Shown: piece after piece, positions 33,804 to 44,600 of the stretch
Numbering within the stretch: the first letter of the stretch is position 1
Layout: every line of letters begins with the position of its first letter
Assembly: GCA_012845835.1 (NCBI GenBank)
Contig: JABAKD010000020.1
Coordinates: 6,923,915-6,987,914 of the forward strand
Source: Undaria pinnatifida
Lineage: Eukaryota; Sar; Phaeophyceae; Laminariales; Alariaceae
DNA length: 64,000 nucleotides
Reading direction: 5' to 3'
Translations under genes and position numbers: made by a program
Notes under the pieces: model-generated
Told to the model about the DNA's origin: nothing
What the model saw: only the letters and a program-made list of their open reading frames with translations
The model's database searches: none

Positions 33804-35303
33804 TCAGCAGCGTCGCCGAGGGCGTCCGACCTTACATGCGCAGTCGGCGTGTCACCAGGAAAAGGCGTGAGCTGTAAGAGAGGAGTTCCCATAGGCTCTG
33901 CGTGGCCGCGGTCGGACGGAAGTGGCACCGTGTATGCACCGGCGAATCGGCAAAATCAGGGGTCGCGGCGGCGGGCGGAGCCGGCCGCGGCCGTGGGACT
34001 CGCGGCGGGGTTGTACCTCGTCTGGAAGATGGCCGAGGGCCCCCGCCGGGCCCGAATCCATAATCTACAGCGGGGGTGCATTACCCGTTGCTATCGCTGT
34101 TCATCGGCGCGTCGTCGACGATGGAGGGGCTGGAGTGCCAAGCAAGGCAGAGACAGACACAGTCGAACCGATGGTCGCGGCGAAGTCCGCCTCCTGTGTA
34201 GAACTCCTTGATAGAGGGGTCGGCTGTGCGATGGGCGTCGCTGCAGCCAGGGCTTCTGCGCAGCCCGTGCCGCCCTCGATGGGTATGGCAGAAACCGAAG
34301 CGAAAACGGTGTCAGCGGCAGGCGAAATCGACCCACGGCCGGTACAGTCTTCGGTGGTGGCGACAGAGGCAGAAACACAAGCGACAAATCTCCCCGGGGG
34401 AGCAGAAAGGCCGTCAGTCCTTATACGTGGCTCGTGTGTGCGAAAATCGTGAAATGCGGTAGAGGTGAGAGGGAGCCCCCCCAAGGCAGCATGTTCATTG
34501 CGGGGCGCGACCTGCCGAACCCCCTGCTCAGTGTCGGGCCAGGGTTCGGGTAAAACGCCGCTATCTGAGGCGTAGGACTGTCGCTTTTTCATCGTTGTTC
34601 AAATTCGCCCTGCCGACGCCCTCCTCAGCCCAGAGCCGGGGGGCGACCAGGGTACCCTGTTCGCGCTTAACGTGGTACAGGGCTATGTACGAGCCTGTGC
34701 GTCGTATTTTATTTACTTATTGTGTATTCTATTTGTTCCACGCTATTTTTTCGGCTAAACATTCCCCTTCCTCGTGGGGCTGTAGGTGATGCCACTTTTC
34801 ATCCCGGGTATTGGTCGTTTCCTCGTCTAACCCCCCGCCATGCCAATGGCCCGCGGGAGGTTTTTGGTATTTGACTTCTCCCTTGTATTAGCGCCTGTGT
34901 TCCCCTCCATATCGACGAGGGCTCGCCTCGCCATAGTACCTTTTTCTGTGGTTGGTTTGCCGTAGAGCCTTTTCCGCCCCCCCCCGCCACACCGGTGGCA
35001 TGCGGCAGGTCCTAGAGCCTTTTCTGCCCCCCTCTCCGCCACACCGGCGGTGCGCGGCAGGGTTTGACGGTTGGTTTGCCTTGTTATAGGGTTTGCGTTT
35101 CCTTCAACTGCTTTTCTTCGAGCGTGTTCCTGGCTCCATAGCCAGGCCGTTAGAGGTGTGGGAGTAGGTTTTGAGGAGCCGCATCTTCGACTCATGTTCT
35201 AGTTCGTAGAACCGGAGTTTCACCGAATCTCCTATATTTCTGCATTTATTTATTATGCGGCTTATCAGGGTGGGCTAGTGTTAAGATACGACCTCGAAGG
35301 GCC
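33804..35303. other. GC-rich stretch upstream of gypsy integrase
   Basis: This is where RT/RNase H and gag would lie on the minus strand, but no RT motif is seen. A minus-strand open frame at 34101-34592 is Ala/Ser/Thr/Pro-rich with no domain I recognise; it may be element-derived. Bases 34960-35060 hold two copies of CCCCCCxCCGCCACACCGG. Confidence 0.4.
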
Positions 35304-35546
35304 TGTAATTATCTGAATTTATATAATTTGAATGGATTTCGTATGATAAGGTTGGCGTTTCTATTCGGGATAGTCAGGAAATAGAACGGAGGCGCGTGCC
35401 TGCGTTCTCAGAAGTCATCCAGGGCTCTGGTGAAACCCAATAAAGCTACGTCTCTCCTAAGGCTAAGAAAATGAGTACTCTCCGAAGACCTGCTCAATTG
35501 GCAGACCTGCAGGGGACACTCTGTGTCCCCGCCCAATAACCTTACA
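35304..35546. repeat. 244-bp direct repeat (LTR-like), right copy
   Basis: 243 bp, TGTAATTATCTGAA to AATAACCTTACA; aligns with 29747-29990 end to end. Followed by GACCTCACC, not by the TRIM interior that follows the left copy. Confidence 0.7.
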
Positions 35547-36160
35547 GACCTCACCGGTTGGTTGTTTTATGTTTTATTTTTTGACTGGTTTTCCGTCATT
35601 CAAGATTATTCGGAAAATATGGACCACCTTATTAATTAACCCATTTTTGTTTGGCGAAAAAGATACAATAAAGACCCCCCCCCCACTCCCCCACCCCCGG
35701 GGGGTCGGACCCCAGGATGGGCGTGTAGAACTCGTGTGCAAAATTTCGGCGCCTATCTTTCAAAAACGGCGTGGACGTTTGGACTATTGTGCGTAAAAAT
35801 GACGATTCGTAGAGGTACTTATTTCCTTCAAATGACTTGGTTTTAGTGTAGGATCCAGTTTTTTCGCTAGATTCTGCTTAATGAACACAGGCAGGTCATA
35901 TCTTCGATTTTTTTAGCGAAACTTTCTACAGACATGTAATGGAGTACGTGCGTCCAACCGGATCGTGCAAAATGCGGCGCATTTTCTTTTTCGCCCCCGC
36001 CCGGAATAGCCTGAATATTACTGAAAGAATTGAATGCCTGCCACTGATCGATACGGGCTTCGCTACTACTATTAATAATAATAGAGACAGCCCGAGGCCG
36101 TTAAAGAAAATTGGCCATGTCACCCTCTTACACTGGTCATGGGGGTCAGTATGATACTGC
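35547..36160. other. Gene-free stretch
   Basis: No exon recognised. A CCCCCCCCACTCCCCCACCCCC run is near 35676. Confidence 0.3.
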
Positions 36161-36246
36161 TGTTAAGGAATTGGTGGGGAATTTTAGTCCGTTTGACCAC
36201 TTGCAAAAGGTTGACCAATTGCTTACCCAAACAAAGCCTTATAACA
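36161..36246 (-). repeat. Solo LTR of TRIM-like family
   Basis: 86 bp. The reverse complement reads TGTTATAAGGCTTTGTTTGG to ATTCCTTAACA, matching the 84-bp LTR at 9094 over its full length. No interior is attached, which is the usual footprint of LTR-LTR recombination. The flanks (ACTGC and ATACC) give no clean target duplication. Confidence 0.8.
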
Positions 36247-36414
36247 ATACCAAATATTCACTCTTTTTTGATGACTAGATGGACTAGATATTGCGAGCGG
36301 CATTCGTGCGGGAGAGAATTGATTTCATGATTAATTACTAATTTTCAAGGACATCAGCCGTGAGTTCGACGAATTGATTTGTTTTTTGTTACTTGAACCA
36401 GCCTGTACCGAGAT

Positions 36415-36497
36415 TTAACCCCTCTGCAACTGGAAACCCGTTTTGGGGACAAATTGACTTGAATTTAGTGTAGGGAGGGATTTGGGGGCTCTAACGT
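36415..36497 (-). mobile_element. Very short MITE-like repeat, copy 1
   Basis: The reverse complement (GTTAGAGCCCCCAAATCCC, CACTAAATTCAAGTCAATTT, GTCCCCAAAACGGGTTTCC) matches the blocks at 59519-59610 and 60878-60965. See the last copy for the inverted ends. Confidence 0.6.
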
Positions 36498-37587
36498 CCC
36501 TGATGCCAGGGCCTTCTTAGTATTATAGTGTTCGGGGTAACCACCAGACCTGCAAGGTGACCGACTAGTACCCTCCAGCAATCAAAGTACCTTTTGCTGC
36601 ATCCAATTTTGCCTATTAATAGTAGTCCTGTTACATCCATGGTTATACCTACCTGTACAATGAAAATAAACCAAGAAAACTGATACCAGGACCTGGTGGT
36701 TAAACGGAATGGAATCATCCGCACCAACAGCCAATTTTAGAGGGGAGACACTACCACAAGCAGGTACATACGAAGTATGCGAACGTCGGGAAGGGGTGGG
36801 AACTGCTGGGCAGAGGGTGATAGGACGGGAAACAGTCGGGGCGGGAACAAGACACATTGCGTCGGGATGGTAGGCGGTAGGACCACGAACCGACGACGGG
36901 ACCCGTTCCCGTTCCGTCCCGTTCACGTCCCGACCACATTTTCCCGTCCCGACCTTTCCGCGCGTGCCCCTGGGAAAATAGCACCCTGTTCGATCGCACC
37001 AGGTACCGGTACGACACAGCTGTGGTGCAGCAACAATCACCAGATGCCGACAACGCGGGGAATTGTAAAATGCGTGCGTCAACCTCTCTGCTCTCTTGCG
37101 TATGAAACCGCGATATATATACCTTACTTCTATTATAATAGTAGTCTAGTAGTAATAGCTCAGATGGCTGTTTGCTGTCTCAAAGTCCCAACTCCCAGCC
37201 GGTCCAGATGGGTGCTACAAGTGCTGTATGAGATGGGCCACGCATGATTATTTGCCCGTTTGCTTTTGCAGGTTCATCACAATCGTACAGCAGCACAGCT
37301 TTCTTTTCCGAGCTTTGGCTCTCCTTTGCGGTTGGGTTGTTTCTTCGATTTCCCCTTCATTTTGTTTGTTTCATTTTTTGTTTTATTTTTATCTTTGTTT
37401 TTATTTGTTTTCTTATTTTGTTTTTTGTTTTTTGTTTTTGTTTTTGTTTTTGTTTTTGTTTATTTCGTATTTCTCTCTTCCAATGTATTTCTGTTGCTGA
37501 CGTATGTATGTTGTGCCTGTCGTACCCAGTACTAGGGCATGACATTGCGTTGTCGAATGCATTACGATGCATTATCTCTGTGTCGTG
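36498..37587. other. Gene-free stretch
   Basis: No exon recognised. Bases 37360-37470 are T-rich with TTTTTG repeats; hydrophobic open frames there are compositional artefacts. Bases 36855-36990 hold repeated GACGGGAACG-type purine/pyrimidine words. Confidence 0.3.
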
Positions 37588-37700
37588 GCTTGTGACCACA
37601 GAGCTGATCTTTCTAGGGTGAAGAATCAGTACGGACACTGGGTGTGCTGGATGTCGACGAGTAGAAGAACGGTTTATTGTGAAGAACACACACACACAGC
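37588..37700 (+). repeat. Dispersed repeat, near-identical copy 2
   Basis: Near-perfect copy of 4963-5081, including the terminal ACACACACAC run; only the AATGTGAAG/ATTGTGAAG position obviously differs. Confidence 0.75.
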
Positions 37701-38549
37701 AGCAACTCATTCACCAACTACTGAAGAGGCGGATTGCCGTGCCTCTTGGTTGTCCTTCTTCAGCCAGCGAAAATTCCAAGAAAATTACGAGTATAAACTA
37801 GACTAGACTATATTTATCGTACCTAAAAAGCTTGAAGAAATCGCCAACGAAGAAGCGAAGAAGCCGCAGCAGCAACATCAAAACGCCCGACGCGTACGCG
37901 GCAGCAGCACCCAGTGACTTTTCGTCCTTCAAGTGTGCCTCCTTCCAACCAAACCCTGGCTGGCATATCTAGAGGCGAGGCATTGCCCACAAAGGGCAGA
38001 ATACAGAGGATTCAACAGCGGCAGACATACCCAGCAGAGACACCTACCTGTCTGTGTGGTGGTGAACATAGAGGCTCAACCCACACAATTTGTATCGCCC
38101 ATGGCAGACAGGAGTCACCCTCGATTCCCTCACACCAGGTGCGCTCTTTTCGTACCAGGTATTTCAGTATAATACGCACTTGCACAGCGTGGTCGTGTGT
38201 ACGACACCGCTAGCCTCGACAAACAAGAACATGTTGACAGCAGTGCAAGCAAGCTCCCCATCTCCGGTTCAGGATTCAGGACCCAATACTCCCGAGTCTG
38301 ATTCACAAAACTGCTGCTGCTATAGTCTAGTCTAGACTATTAGACCATGGCGGTGTCGTTCCTTGTTCCGCCTGCCGGGTGCAAACGTGTTCTGGCCCTG
38401 GTGATACCGTACTCCTTTACAGTACGTTCACCCAATCAATGCGAAGTTTTTGCGATATGTAGATGGAAGAATCGTCCTCGAGTGAACTTTCGTGCCCTCC
38501 CTCGACATGCTCCGGGGACGCAACCGTTGTATTTTTTAAAAAAGGCAGG
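37701..38549. other. Gene-free stretch
   Basis: Open frames on the plus strand at about 37914-38213 lack motifs. One over-represented 9-mer lies at 38153. Confidence 0.3.
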
Positions 38550-38985
38550 TTCTGTAGGGTACTGGTACTTCTGTAGGGTACTGGGAGAGTTACAGAACTC
38601 TTTGTGAAATCTCTGTAGGGTATTGGGGTGATACAGAACTGTCTGTGAAATCTCTGTAGGGTACTGGCGTGATACAGAACTGTCTGTGAGATCTCTGTAG
38701 GGTACTGGGGTCTCACAGAACTTTTTGTGAAATCTCTGTGGGTTACTGGGGTCTCACAGAACATTTCTGTACGGTACGGGGGTCTCACAGAACTGTCTGT
38801 GAAATCTCTGTAGGGTACTGGGGTGATTCAGAACTTTTTGTGAAACCTCTGTAGGTTACTGGGGTGATACAGAACGTTCTGTGAAATCTCTGTAGGTTAC
38901 TGGGGTGATACAGAACTTTCTGTATAATCTCTGTAGGTTCTGGGGTCTCACACACACAGAGTTTCTCTGTAGGGTACACGAACAA
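38550..38985. repeat. 41-bp minisatellite, array 1
   Basis: About nine 41-bp units, ACAGAACTGTCTGTGAAATC then TCTGTAGGGTACTGGGGTGAT, with one short 31-bp unit (ACAGAACATTTCTGTACGG, then TACGGGGGTCTC) in the middle. Since 41 is not a multiple of 3, peptides read through it are artefacts. The array has a related partner at 41160-41495. Confidence 0.9.
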
Positions 38986-39420
38986 CGTACCTACAGACGA
39001 ACCCGGTACTTACCCCCGACAAGTAACAGTGTAATAGAACATCACGTCCTGTAGCACATAAAAGGACGTCTGCACCGCATGAAACACAATACTGATACTT
39101 ATACTGAAGAGGCTCATTCTACCCCACCCTACAGCGGCGCCCACAAGTGTTGGTCTTCCTCAACTTGAAGCTAAATAGCACGAAAAAAAACAGTTGGACT
39201 ACACCTGCTGTTGACGCGTCTCTACCCTGAGGTACAGCAATGGGCAATCAAAACCGCGAAAAACGACAACAAGAGAATCAACCGCCGTAGCTGCGCAGCA
39301 CGTAGCCATTCATTGTCGTCTATCGCGAAAAAGAAGTGCACCAAAACACGTACGTCTCACTCTTCCACCTTTCCACTCTTCTTGGCAATCCGACTCAACA
39401 CACAAAACAGTTCAATCTGA
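38986..39420. other. Gene-free stretch
   Basis: Nothing coding recognised between the minisatellite and the C-rich repeats. Confidence 0.3.
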
Positions 39421-40640
39421 CACCCCCCCCCCCCTCTTTCCAACCACCCGCACGATCGCCTAGACCTTGCACCACGCGTATAACAAGCCCCTACATATCT
39501 TTGATCTCACAGCCGAAGTGTATTGGATTTTTTGTGACCTAAACCTCCTAAAAAATCTTTCCCCCCCCCGCCCCCCTCTCGCTCTCCCTTGCTCAAACGC
39601 CCCACCAAATATCGAAATCCGCCAGATTAATAAACACTTGACGTACAGGATACCACCTCATTATCTTTCGAGAGCCACCCATGCCGCTGTTTCCCCCCCC
39701 CCCCCCGCCCCGAACGCTCCCTTCTTCCCCATCACCCGCACCATCGCCTAGACCTAGCACCACACGTATAACAAACCCCTCACCTTAAACCCCTCCTCCC
39801 CCCCCCCCCCCCCCCCCCTCCTCCCCCGCCCCCTCCCCCCCCCCCCCCCCCCCCCCCCGCCTCTCCCGCCCCCCCCTTCCCCCCCGCCCCCACCCCCCAC
39901 CTCCCCCCCCCTTCCCCCCAACCCATCCCAACCCCACCCCCTCGAACACTCCACCCTCTCTCTACTCACTGATTGTACGACTTACCCCAGGATATACATG
40001 ATAAACTGATGCATTACTTCCAAAACCGTCACATTTATCCCCTCAAAATAATGTATAGTTTCCACGCACATATTGAGCTGCCCCACACGACCCCCCCCCA
40101 GCCCCAGACCCCCCCCCCCCCCCAGCCCCAGACCCCCCCCCCCCCCCCAATAATAAACTGGTGCACCTTTTTTCTTCTTTTTTTTTCTTCCAAAACCGTC
40201 AGATTTATCCCCTCGAAAGGATTTATAGCTTACATGCACAAATTGCCCCCTCTCCCCCCCCCCCTCTCCCCCCCCCCCCCCCCCCCCCCTCCAAACCCGC
40301 TCGCTTTGATTCAAAACCAGGCCCCCACGTCCTTCAAAACTCCGCCCTCCCCCTCACCGGTTATTCGACTTACAAGATTCACTTGATAAAAGGATACATT
40401 TCCCTCCACAGCTGTCAGATTTTATCCCCCTCAGAAACGGGTTTTATAGTTTCCGCGCACAGACTGACTAAAATCACCCTGTTGACCCTGATAGCTACAC
40501 TGTAGTTGTAAGGGGAGTCGCCGACCTATATCCTTAATGAGGATACACAACTCGTAACACGCGCGATCGGAGTATCACACACAGCTTGCTAAGATGCGTT
40601 TCGACGAAATCTTCGATCTCACAGCTGGAGTGTATTTTCA
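39421..40640 (+). repeat. Tandem repeats with poly-C tracts (TTTCGACGAAATC family)
   Basis: Several diverged units share GATAAACTG.TGCA, TCCAAAACCGTCA.ATTTATCCCCTC and TATAG.TT.C..GCACA, separated by nearly pure C tracts (39427-39443, 39693-39708, 39795-39935, 40087-40148, 40250-40290). The last unit (40350-40640) ends in GACGAAATCTTCGATCTCAC and matches 6110-6430. Frames giving poly-Pro or poly-Gly are artefacts. Confidence 0.7.
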
Positions 40641-40692
40641 TTTTTTATAATAAAGAAAGAAAAAAAGGCCGGTCATCCGACACCCGCGACTT

Positions 40693-41001
40693 TCACAGGC
40701 CGAGGTTCGTGCTAGTGTTGTGCACGATGTCGAAGGCAGCCTCAGGTGCTGCCAGGTCAGCATCCACCCCGGTGAACCGTGCCGGGAGAGCCTTGCGAAT
40801 GTCCTCGTCGGCGATGACGGGCATGTTTTTAAAGTCAGGGATGTGCTTGTAGTTGGCGTGGAGGAACATGATCATCTCTACCCAGTAGGTGTCCATGCGG
40901 CTCCTGTGGCGTGTGAGGAGATCAGCGCATTTGCTGAAGTCGCGCTCTACCTGCGCGACACCTGCCTGCTTCCCACACACTTGCTGCGCTACTGAGGTCT
41001 G
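40693..41001 (-). pseudogene. hAT-family transposase C-terminal fragment
   Basis: The minus-strand frame reads SVAQQVCGKQAGVAQVERDF, then SKCADLLTRHRSRMDTYWVE, then MIMFLHANYKHIP, ending NTSTNLGL with a stop at 40693-40695. The pattern (S.A...ER.FS.....L...R.RM....VE...FL..N) fits the hAT C-terminal dimerisation region. The upstream catalytic domain is absent and the frame has no ATG; it could start at an acceptor (GGTGCAG, just above 41001). The fragment of about 103 codons has no internal stop, so it decayed recently or is a surviving exon. It lies between two copies of the 41-bp array. Confidence 0.6.
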
Positions 41002-41159
41002 CACCGTCACTCATGTTCCCTCTCAAGCTCTGTACAGAAAGGCGTTCTGTAGGGTATTGTTGTGTGATTGCCTGTAAGCTGTGGCTGTGGGGTCTTCTCT
41101 TCTTCGGCCTTCGGCGCGATCCTGACGTCATACCTCCGATGTGCCGAGGGTACATAAGG

Positions 41160-41495
41160 ACTGTTTGTGAAATCTCTGTAGGGTACTTCTCTGTAGGGTA
41201 CTCGGGTCTTACAGAACTGTCTGTGAAATCTCTGTAGGGTACTGGCGTGATACATAACTGTCTGTGAGATTTCTGTAGGGTACTGGGGTCCCACAGAACT
41301 TTTTGTGAAATCTCTTTAGGTTACTGGGGTCTCACAGAACATTTCTGTACGGTACGGGGGTCTCACAGAACTGTCTGTGAAATCTCTGTAGGGTACTGGG
41401 GAGATACACAGAACTTTCTGTGAAATATCTGTAGGTTACTGGGGTGATACAGAACGTTCTGTGAAATCTCTGTAGGTTACTGGGGTGATACAGAA
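41160..41495. repeat. 41-bp minisatellite, array 2
   Basis: Same unit as 38550-38985, and the same order of variant units, including the single 31-bp short unit ACAGAACATTTCTGTACGG at the same relative place. This points to duplication of the whole array rather than independent expansion. Confidence 0.9.
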
Positions 41496-42714
41496 CTGAA
41501 TTGTGGTGATCTGTCGGTACTCACAGAGGAAATTACCCCCGGTACCGGTCTGTGAGTACCCTACAGAACGCGCCTGTGGTTATTTTGGTACAGCCTACGG
41601 CTTGTGCTAGTCGCATCTCAGGCACAGAAGCGCCTGGACATTTGTTTTCGTTTGCGGCACGACGCCTCTAGGAAACGCCAACCAACCGTCTTTATTCAGG
41701 ATTATCATGTGGTCTCCTTATCCGGGCTGCTTTGTCCCGCAATGCCTCGCTTTCTCGCAAACATGTGGTTCATCAGGTAAAACAGAAGCTGCTGCAAACT
41801 TGAGTTATACACGGTGAAGGAGGTCCAAGGCGGGGGACTGATTGTTGCTTTCCGGAACAAGGTTCATCGATAGCGGGTCTGGAAATGGAACCGGCGAGAC
41901 AATGGCATCGAGCGGTTTCGTGCCGCAAGTTGAGCTCGGCGTCAGCGAAATCATCGTCAAAACCTCGACAACGTGAGGGGAACCGAGACCACAGAACTCA
42001 GCCATAGTTTGCACACGCACGCAAGCATTCCAAACATTGTATTAGGTCGTGGGCGTGAATTTTGTGGTCGTTCGCTTGGTAACGGCACGTAGATACTCCT
42101 TGCAGGACTTGAAACAAGTGTGCAGAACACCTTGTGACAGAAGTGTGCACAGTGAATGTCGATGCCTGAACTATAATCGCCATTGGAGCGTCTTACACAC
42201 TGCTGTAGAAGCGTAAGCTGGTTTGCGGGCGTGTCTATATGTCCCCGCCGTGCGGCGTACGCATGGAACACTGTTCTTGCGACGAGCGATGTCTTGCGGT
42301 GGTTGGAGGGGCACTCACAGCTTTGCAGAATGTCACGCTCGAACAGCCTTCTTAACTGATGTACCAACGTCCCCCATATTCAGAATCAGTGGATAAAACC
42401 ACCACAAAACCCTTTGAAGCCACCCTGGTCAATCTGAAAACGGGACGGTGCTTTTCCCCAAGGAGATTTCATTATCGGATGGAGCTGATTGCGTGGTGTC
42501 TTGTGACTCGAGTTCAGGTTCGTTTAATAACGTGTGGTTTGCATGTTGTGGGGTTGACTGCAATGAAACTCCCGCCCAAGGCTGCTGCAGGTTCAAGTAG
42601 CTTCAATTAAAAGACAGCAAGAAGCGCTCGTACCTGCTAGAGCGTCCTCTTGTTTTGCCAACCCGTATGGTATCGCCCTCATGGCCACGAATAAACGCCA
42701 ACGCCCCCGCCTGA
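41496..42714. other. Region upstream of the LRR gene
   Basis: No exon firmly recognised. The LRR frame is closed upstream by a TGA at 42712-42714, so any 5' exon lies further left and would have to be spliced in. Confidence 0.3.
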
Positions 42715-43149
42715 TACCCGCTGATCGTGTTCCTTTTTTCGCGACACATTCGCCAACGGCTGTTTCTGTTGACTGCTGACTGCCTTGTTTTTCGTCGACA
42801 ACAAGCAGGGCAAGGACTGGGCCAAGAAGCCTTGACCGTAGCGCTCAATCACGGCTACGACGGGCTGCGATGGTACGTGTCAACCAGAAGCCTCGGAACA
42901 GTGTGTGTCGACTTGTGCGTCACCTGCCGGAAACTGCCGACTTGGCAGGTCGTAGTCACGTACTCTACACCGCGCCAGTATTGGCTACGGCTTGCGGGAG
43001 AATCGTCCAGTAGGAAGGGATGCCGTGCCTCGCGCGTTCCGGCGCTGCAAGTGAGCTCTCTAGAGTGGGCGGTTTCCCCAGCTTTTTTTTTCAAAGAACT
43101 TAAAGCGAGCCGCGAACCTTGCGGTGTCCTGGCCTCCGCTTTAAGGTGG

Positions 43150-44322
43150 ATGTTGCGCAGGCGGGGAGTGGGTTGCGGCACCATTTCGAGCGACAAATGG
43201 TGGCCGGAATCTCTGCGGAAAATCGAGTTTGGGCCTGGCTTCCGTCACCCGGTGGCGGACCTCGTCTGGCCGACCTCCCTCACGCATTTGGAGTTCGGTT
43301 ATTACTTCAACCAGCCGATCGAACGGGTCCAGTGGCCAGCCTCACTTCAGCATCTGACGTTTGGCAGCCATTTCAATCAGCCAATCGACCGCGTCATGTG
43401 GCCGGAATCGCTGCGATGTTTAACCTTTGGGAATGGGTTCGAGCGATGGATCCTTGACGTCGTGTGGCCGGCTTCGTTGCAGCGTTTGACGTTTGGTGTG
43501 GCCTTCAACAAACCGATCCAAGGAGTCCAGTGGCCGCCCTCACTACAGTATCTGGAATTTGGGGTTCGTTTTGATCAGCCTATCGCCGGTGTCGTGTGGC
43601 CGGCCAAACTGCGGCAGATATTATTCGGGACCAAATTCAACCATCCTATCGACATTGTGCTCTGGCCGGCTTCACTGGAACACTTGAGCTTCGGCCGCCA
43701 CTTCAGCCAGTCAATCGACAGCGTCCGGTGGCCTTCCTCCCTCCAGAAATTGAGCTTCCAGTCGTGTGTGTGCATGCATACTGGCTTAGCCGAGTGGCCG
43801 TCATCGCTACGACAGCTATCGATAGGTGGGTCTGCCGCCGGACCTCTTCAAAGCGTGGTGTGGCCAGCCTCGCTTGAGCATCTGTGTTTTGGGTACAAGT
43901 TCAACCAGCCGATCCAAGAGGCTGAGTGGCCGGCGCTACTGCGGCATATAACGTTCGGAGTGGACTTCAACCAGCCCATCGACCGAGTAGCCTGGCCAGC
44001 GTCACTGCATCACTTGACGTTTGGGGCTGGCTTCGACCAACCAATTGGTGGAGTCGTGTGGCCGGCTAATCTGCAGACTTTGGAGTTCGGGGTGGACTTT
44101 AACCAACCGATCCGTTCGGTACGGTGGCCGGCCACGCTGAAGTATTTGACGTTTGGGTATCGATTTAATCAACCACTCGACGAAGTGGTGTGGCCGGCAT
44201 CACTGCAGCGCTTGGTGCTTAGTACCAAATTCGACCAGCCCATCGACGGGGTCGTGTGGCCGGCTTCACTCTGGCACCTTTCCTTACGAGGGACCAACCA
44301 GCTTGCAGATAATGTCGCGTAG
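43150..44322 (+). CDS. Leucine-rich (FNIP-like, FNQPI) repeat protein
   Basis: Seventeen consecutive 22-residue units of the form WPxSLxxLxFGxxFNQPIxxVx run from about residue 15 of this start to the C-terminus. Examples are WPASLQHLTFGSHFNQPI and WPASLHHLTFGAGFDQPI. Units 9 and 10 are diverged (WPSSLQKLSFQSC, WPSSLRQLSIGG) but keep the period. The repeat resembles FNIP-type LRRs and the LRR-like families expanded in brown algae; such proteins are thought to be binding scaffolds, but no partner can be named. The frame is open from 42715 with no ATG before 43150, so 390 residues is the minimum. An upstream exon may splice in, and the open stretch 42715-43149 may be coding. No signal peptide or membrane segment is evident. 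The stop (TAG, 44320-44322) sits exactly where the next unit's TGG Trp codon is expected. Confidence 0.75.
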   Translation: MLRRRGVGCGTISSDKWWPESLRKIEFGPGFRHPVADLVWPTSLTHLEFGYYFNQPIERVQWPASLQHLTFGSHFNQPIDRVMWPESLRCLTFGNGFERWILDVVWPASLQRLTFGVAFNKPIQGVQWPPSLQYLEFGVRFDQPIAGVVWPAKLRQILFGTKFNHPIDIVLWPASLEHLSFGRHFSQSIDSVRWPSSLQKLSFQSCVCMHTGLAEWPSSLRQLSIGGSAAGPLQSVVWPASLEHLCFGYKFNQPIQEAEWPALLRHITFGVDFNQPIDRVAWPASLHHLTFGAGFDQPIGGVVWPANLQTLEFGVDFNQPIRSVRWPATLKYLTFGYRFNQPLDEVVWPASLQRLVLSTKFDQPIDGVVWPASLWHLSLRGTNQLADNVA

Positions 44323-44600
44323 CCGTCTGATTTGGCAGGTGGCACCTGAAGTGCGGCTGAGGTTGTGTTTTGGCGTTTGGTGCGAATATGTGAAGTTGCG
44401 TTTGGCATTCGGGGGTTGGGGTCAACGAGTTCTTCGGGTAACGTCGCGTAGTCAATCAATCCCCGGAAGTTGGTGTTTGGTGGTAGATTTCAATACGGAA
44501 AGTCATAACGTCGCGTGGGCGGCTACAACGTGCGAGCTGGCGCTGCGACTCTCAATCCATGCAGCAAGTCGCGTAGTGTTCAACGAGGCTGCTTGCTGAA
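44323..44600 (+). pseudogene. Decayed LRR repeats downstream of the stop
   Basis: After the TAG the unit continues with PSDLAGG. In other frames traces of more units appear: VRLRLCFGVW, LRLAFGGW and VDFNTESHNVAWA, the last close to VDFNQPIxxVxW. This indicates the array once extended about 250-280 bp further and has decayed. Confidence 0.55.

Noticed and set aside
37228-37621. Phe-rich membrane protein
   Set aside because: Composition of a T-rich stretch with TTTTTG repeats; no conserved motif and no matching splice structure.
39754-40505. Gly-rich and Pro-rich proteins
   Set aside because: Translations of poly-C/poly-G tracts.
38550-41495. CRISPR-like array
   Set aside because: The 41-bp units are contiguous with no unique spacers; it is a minisatellite in a eukaryotic context.
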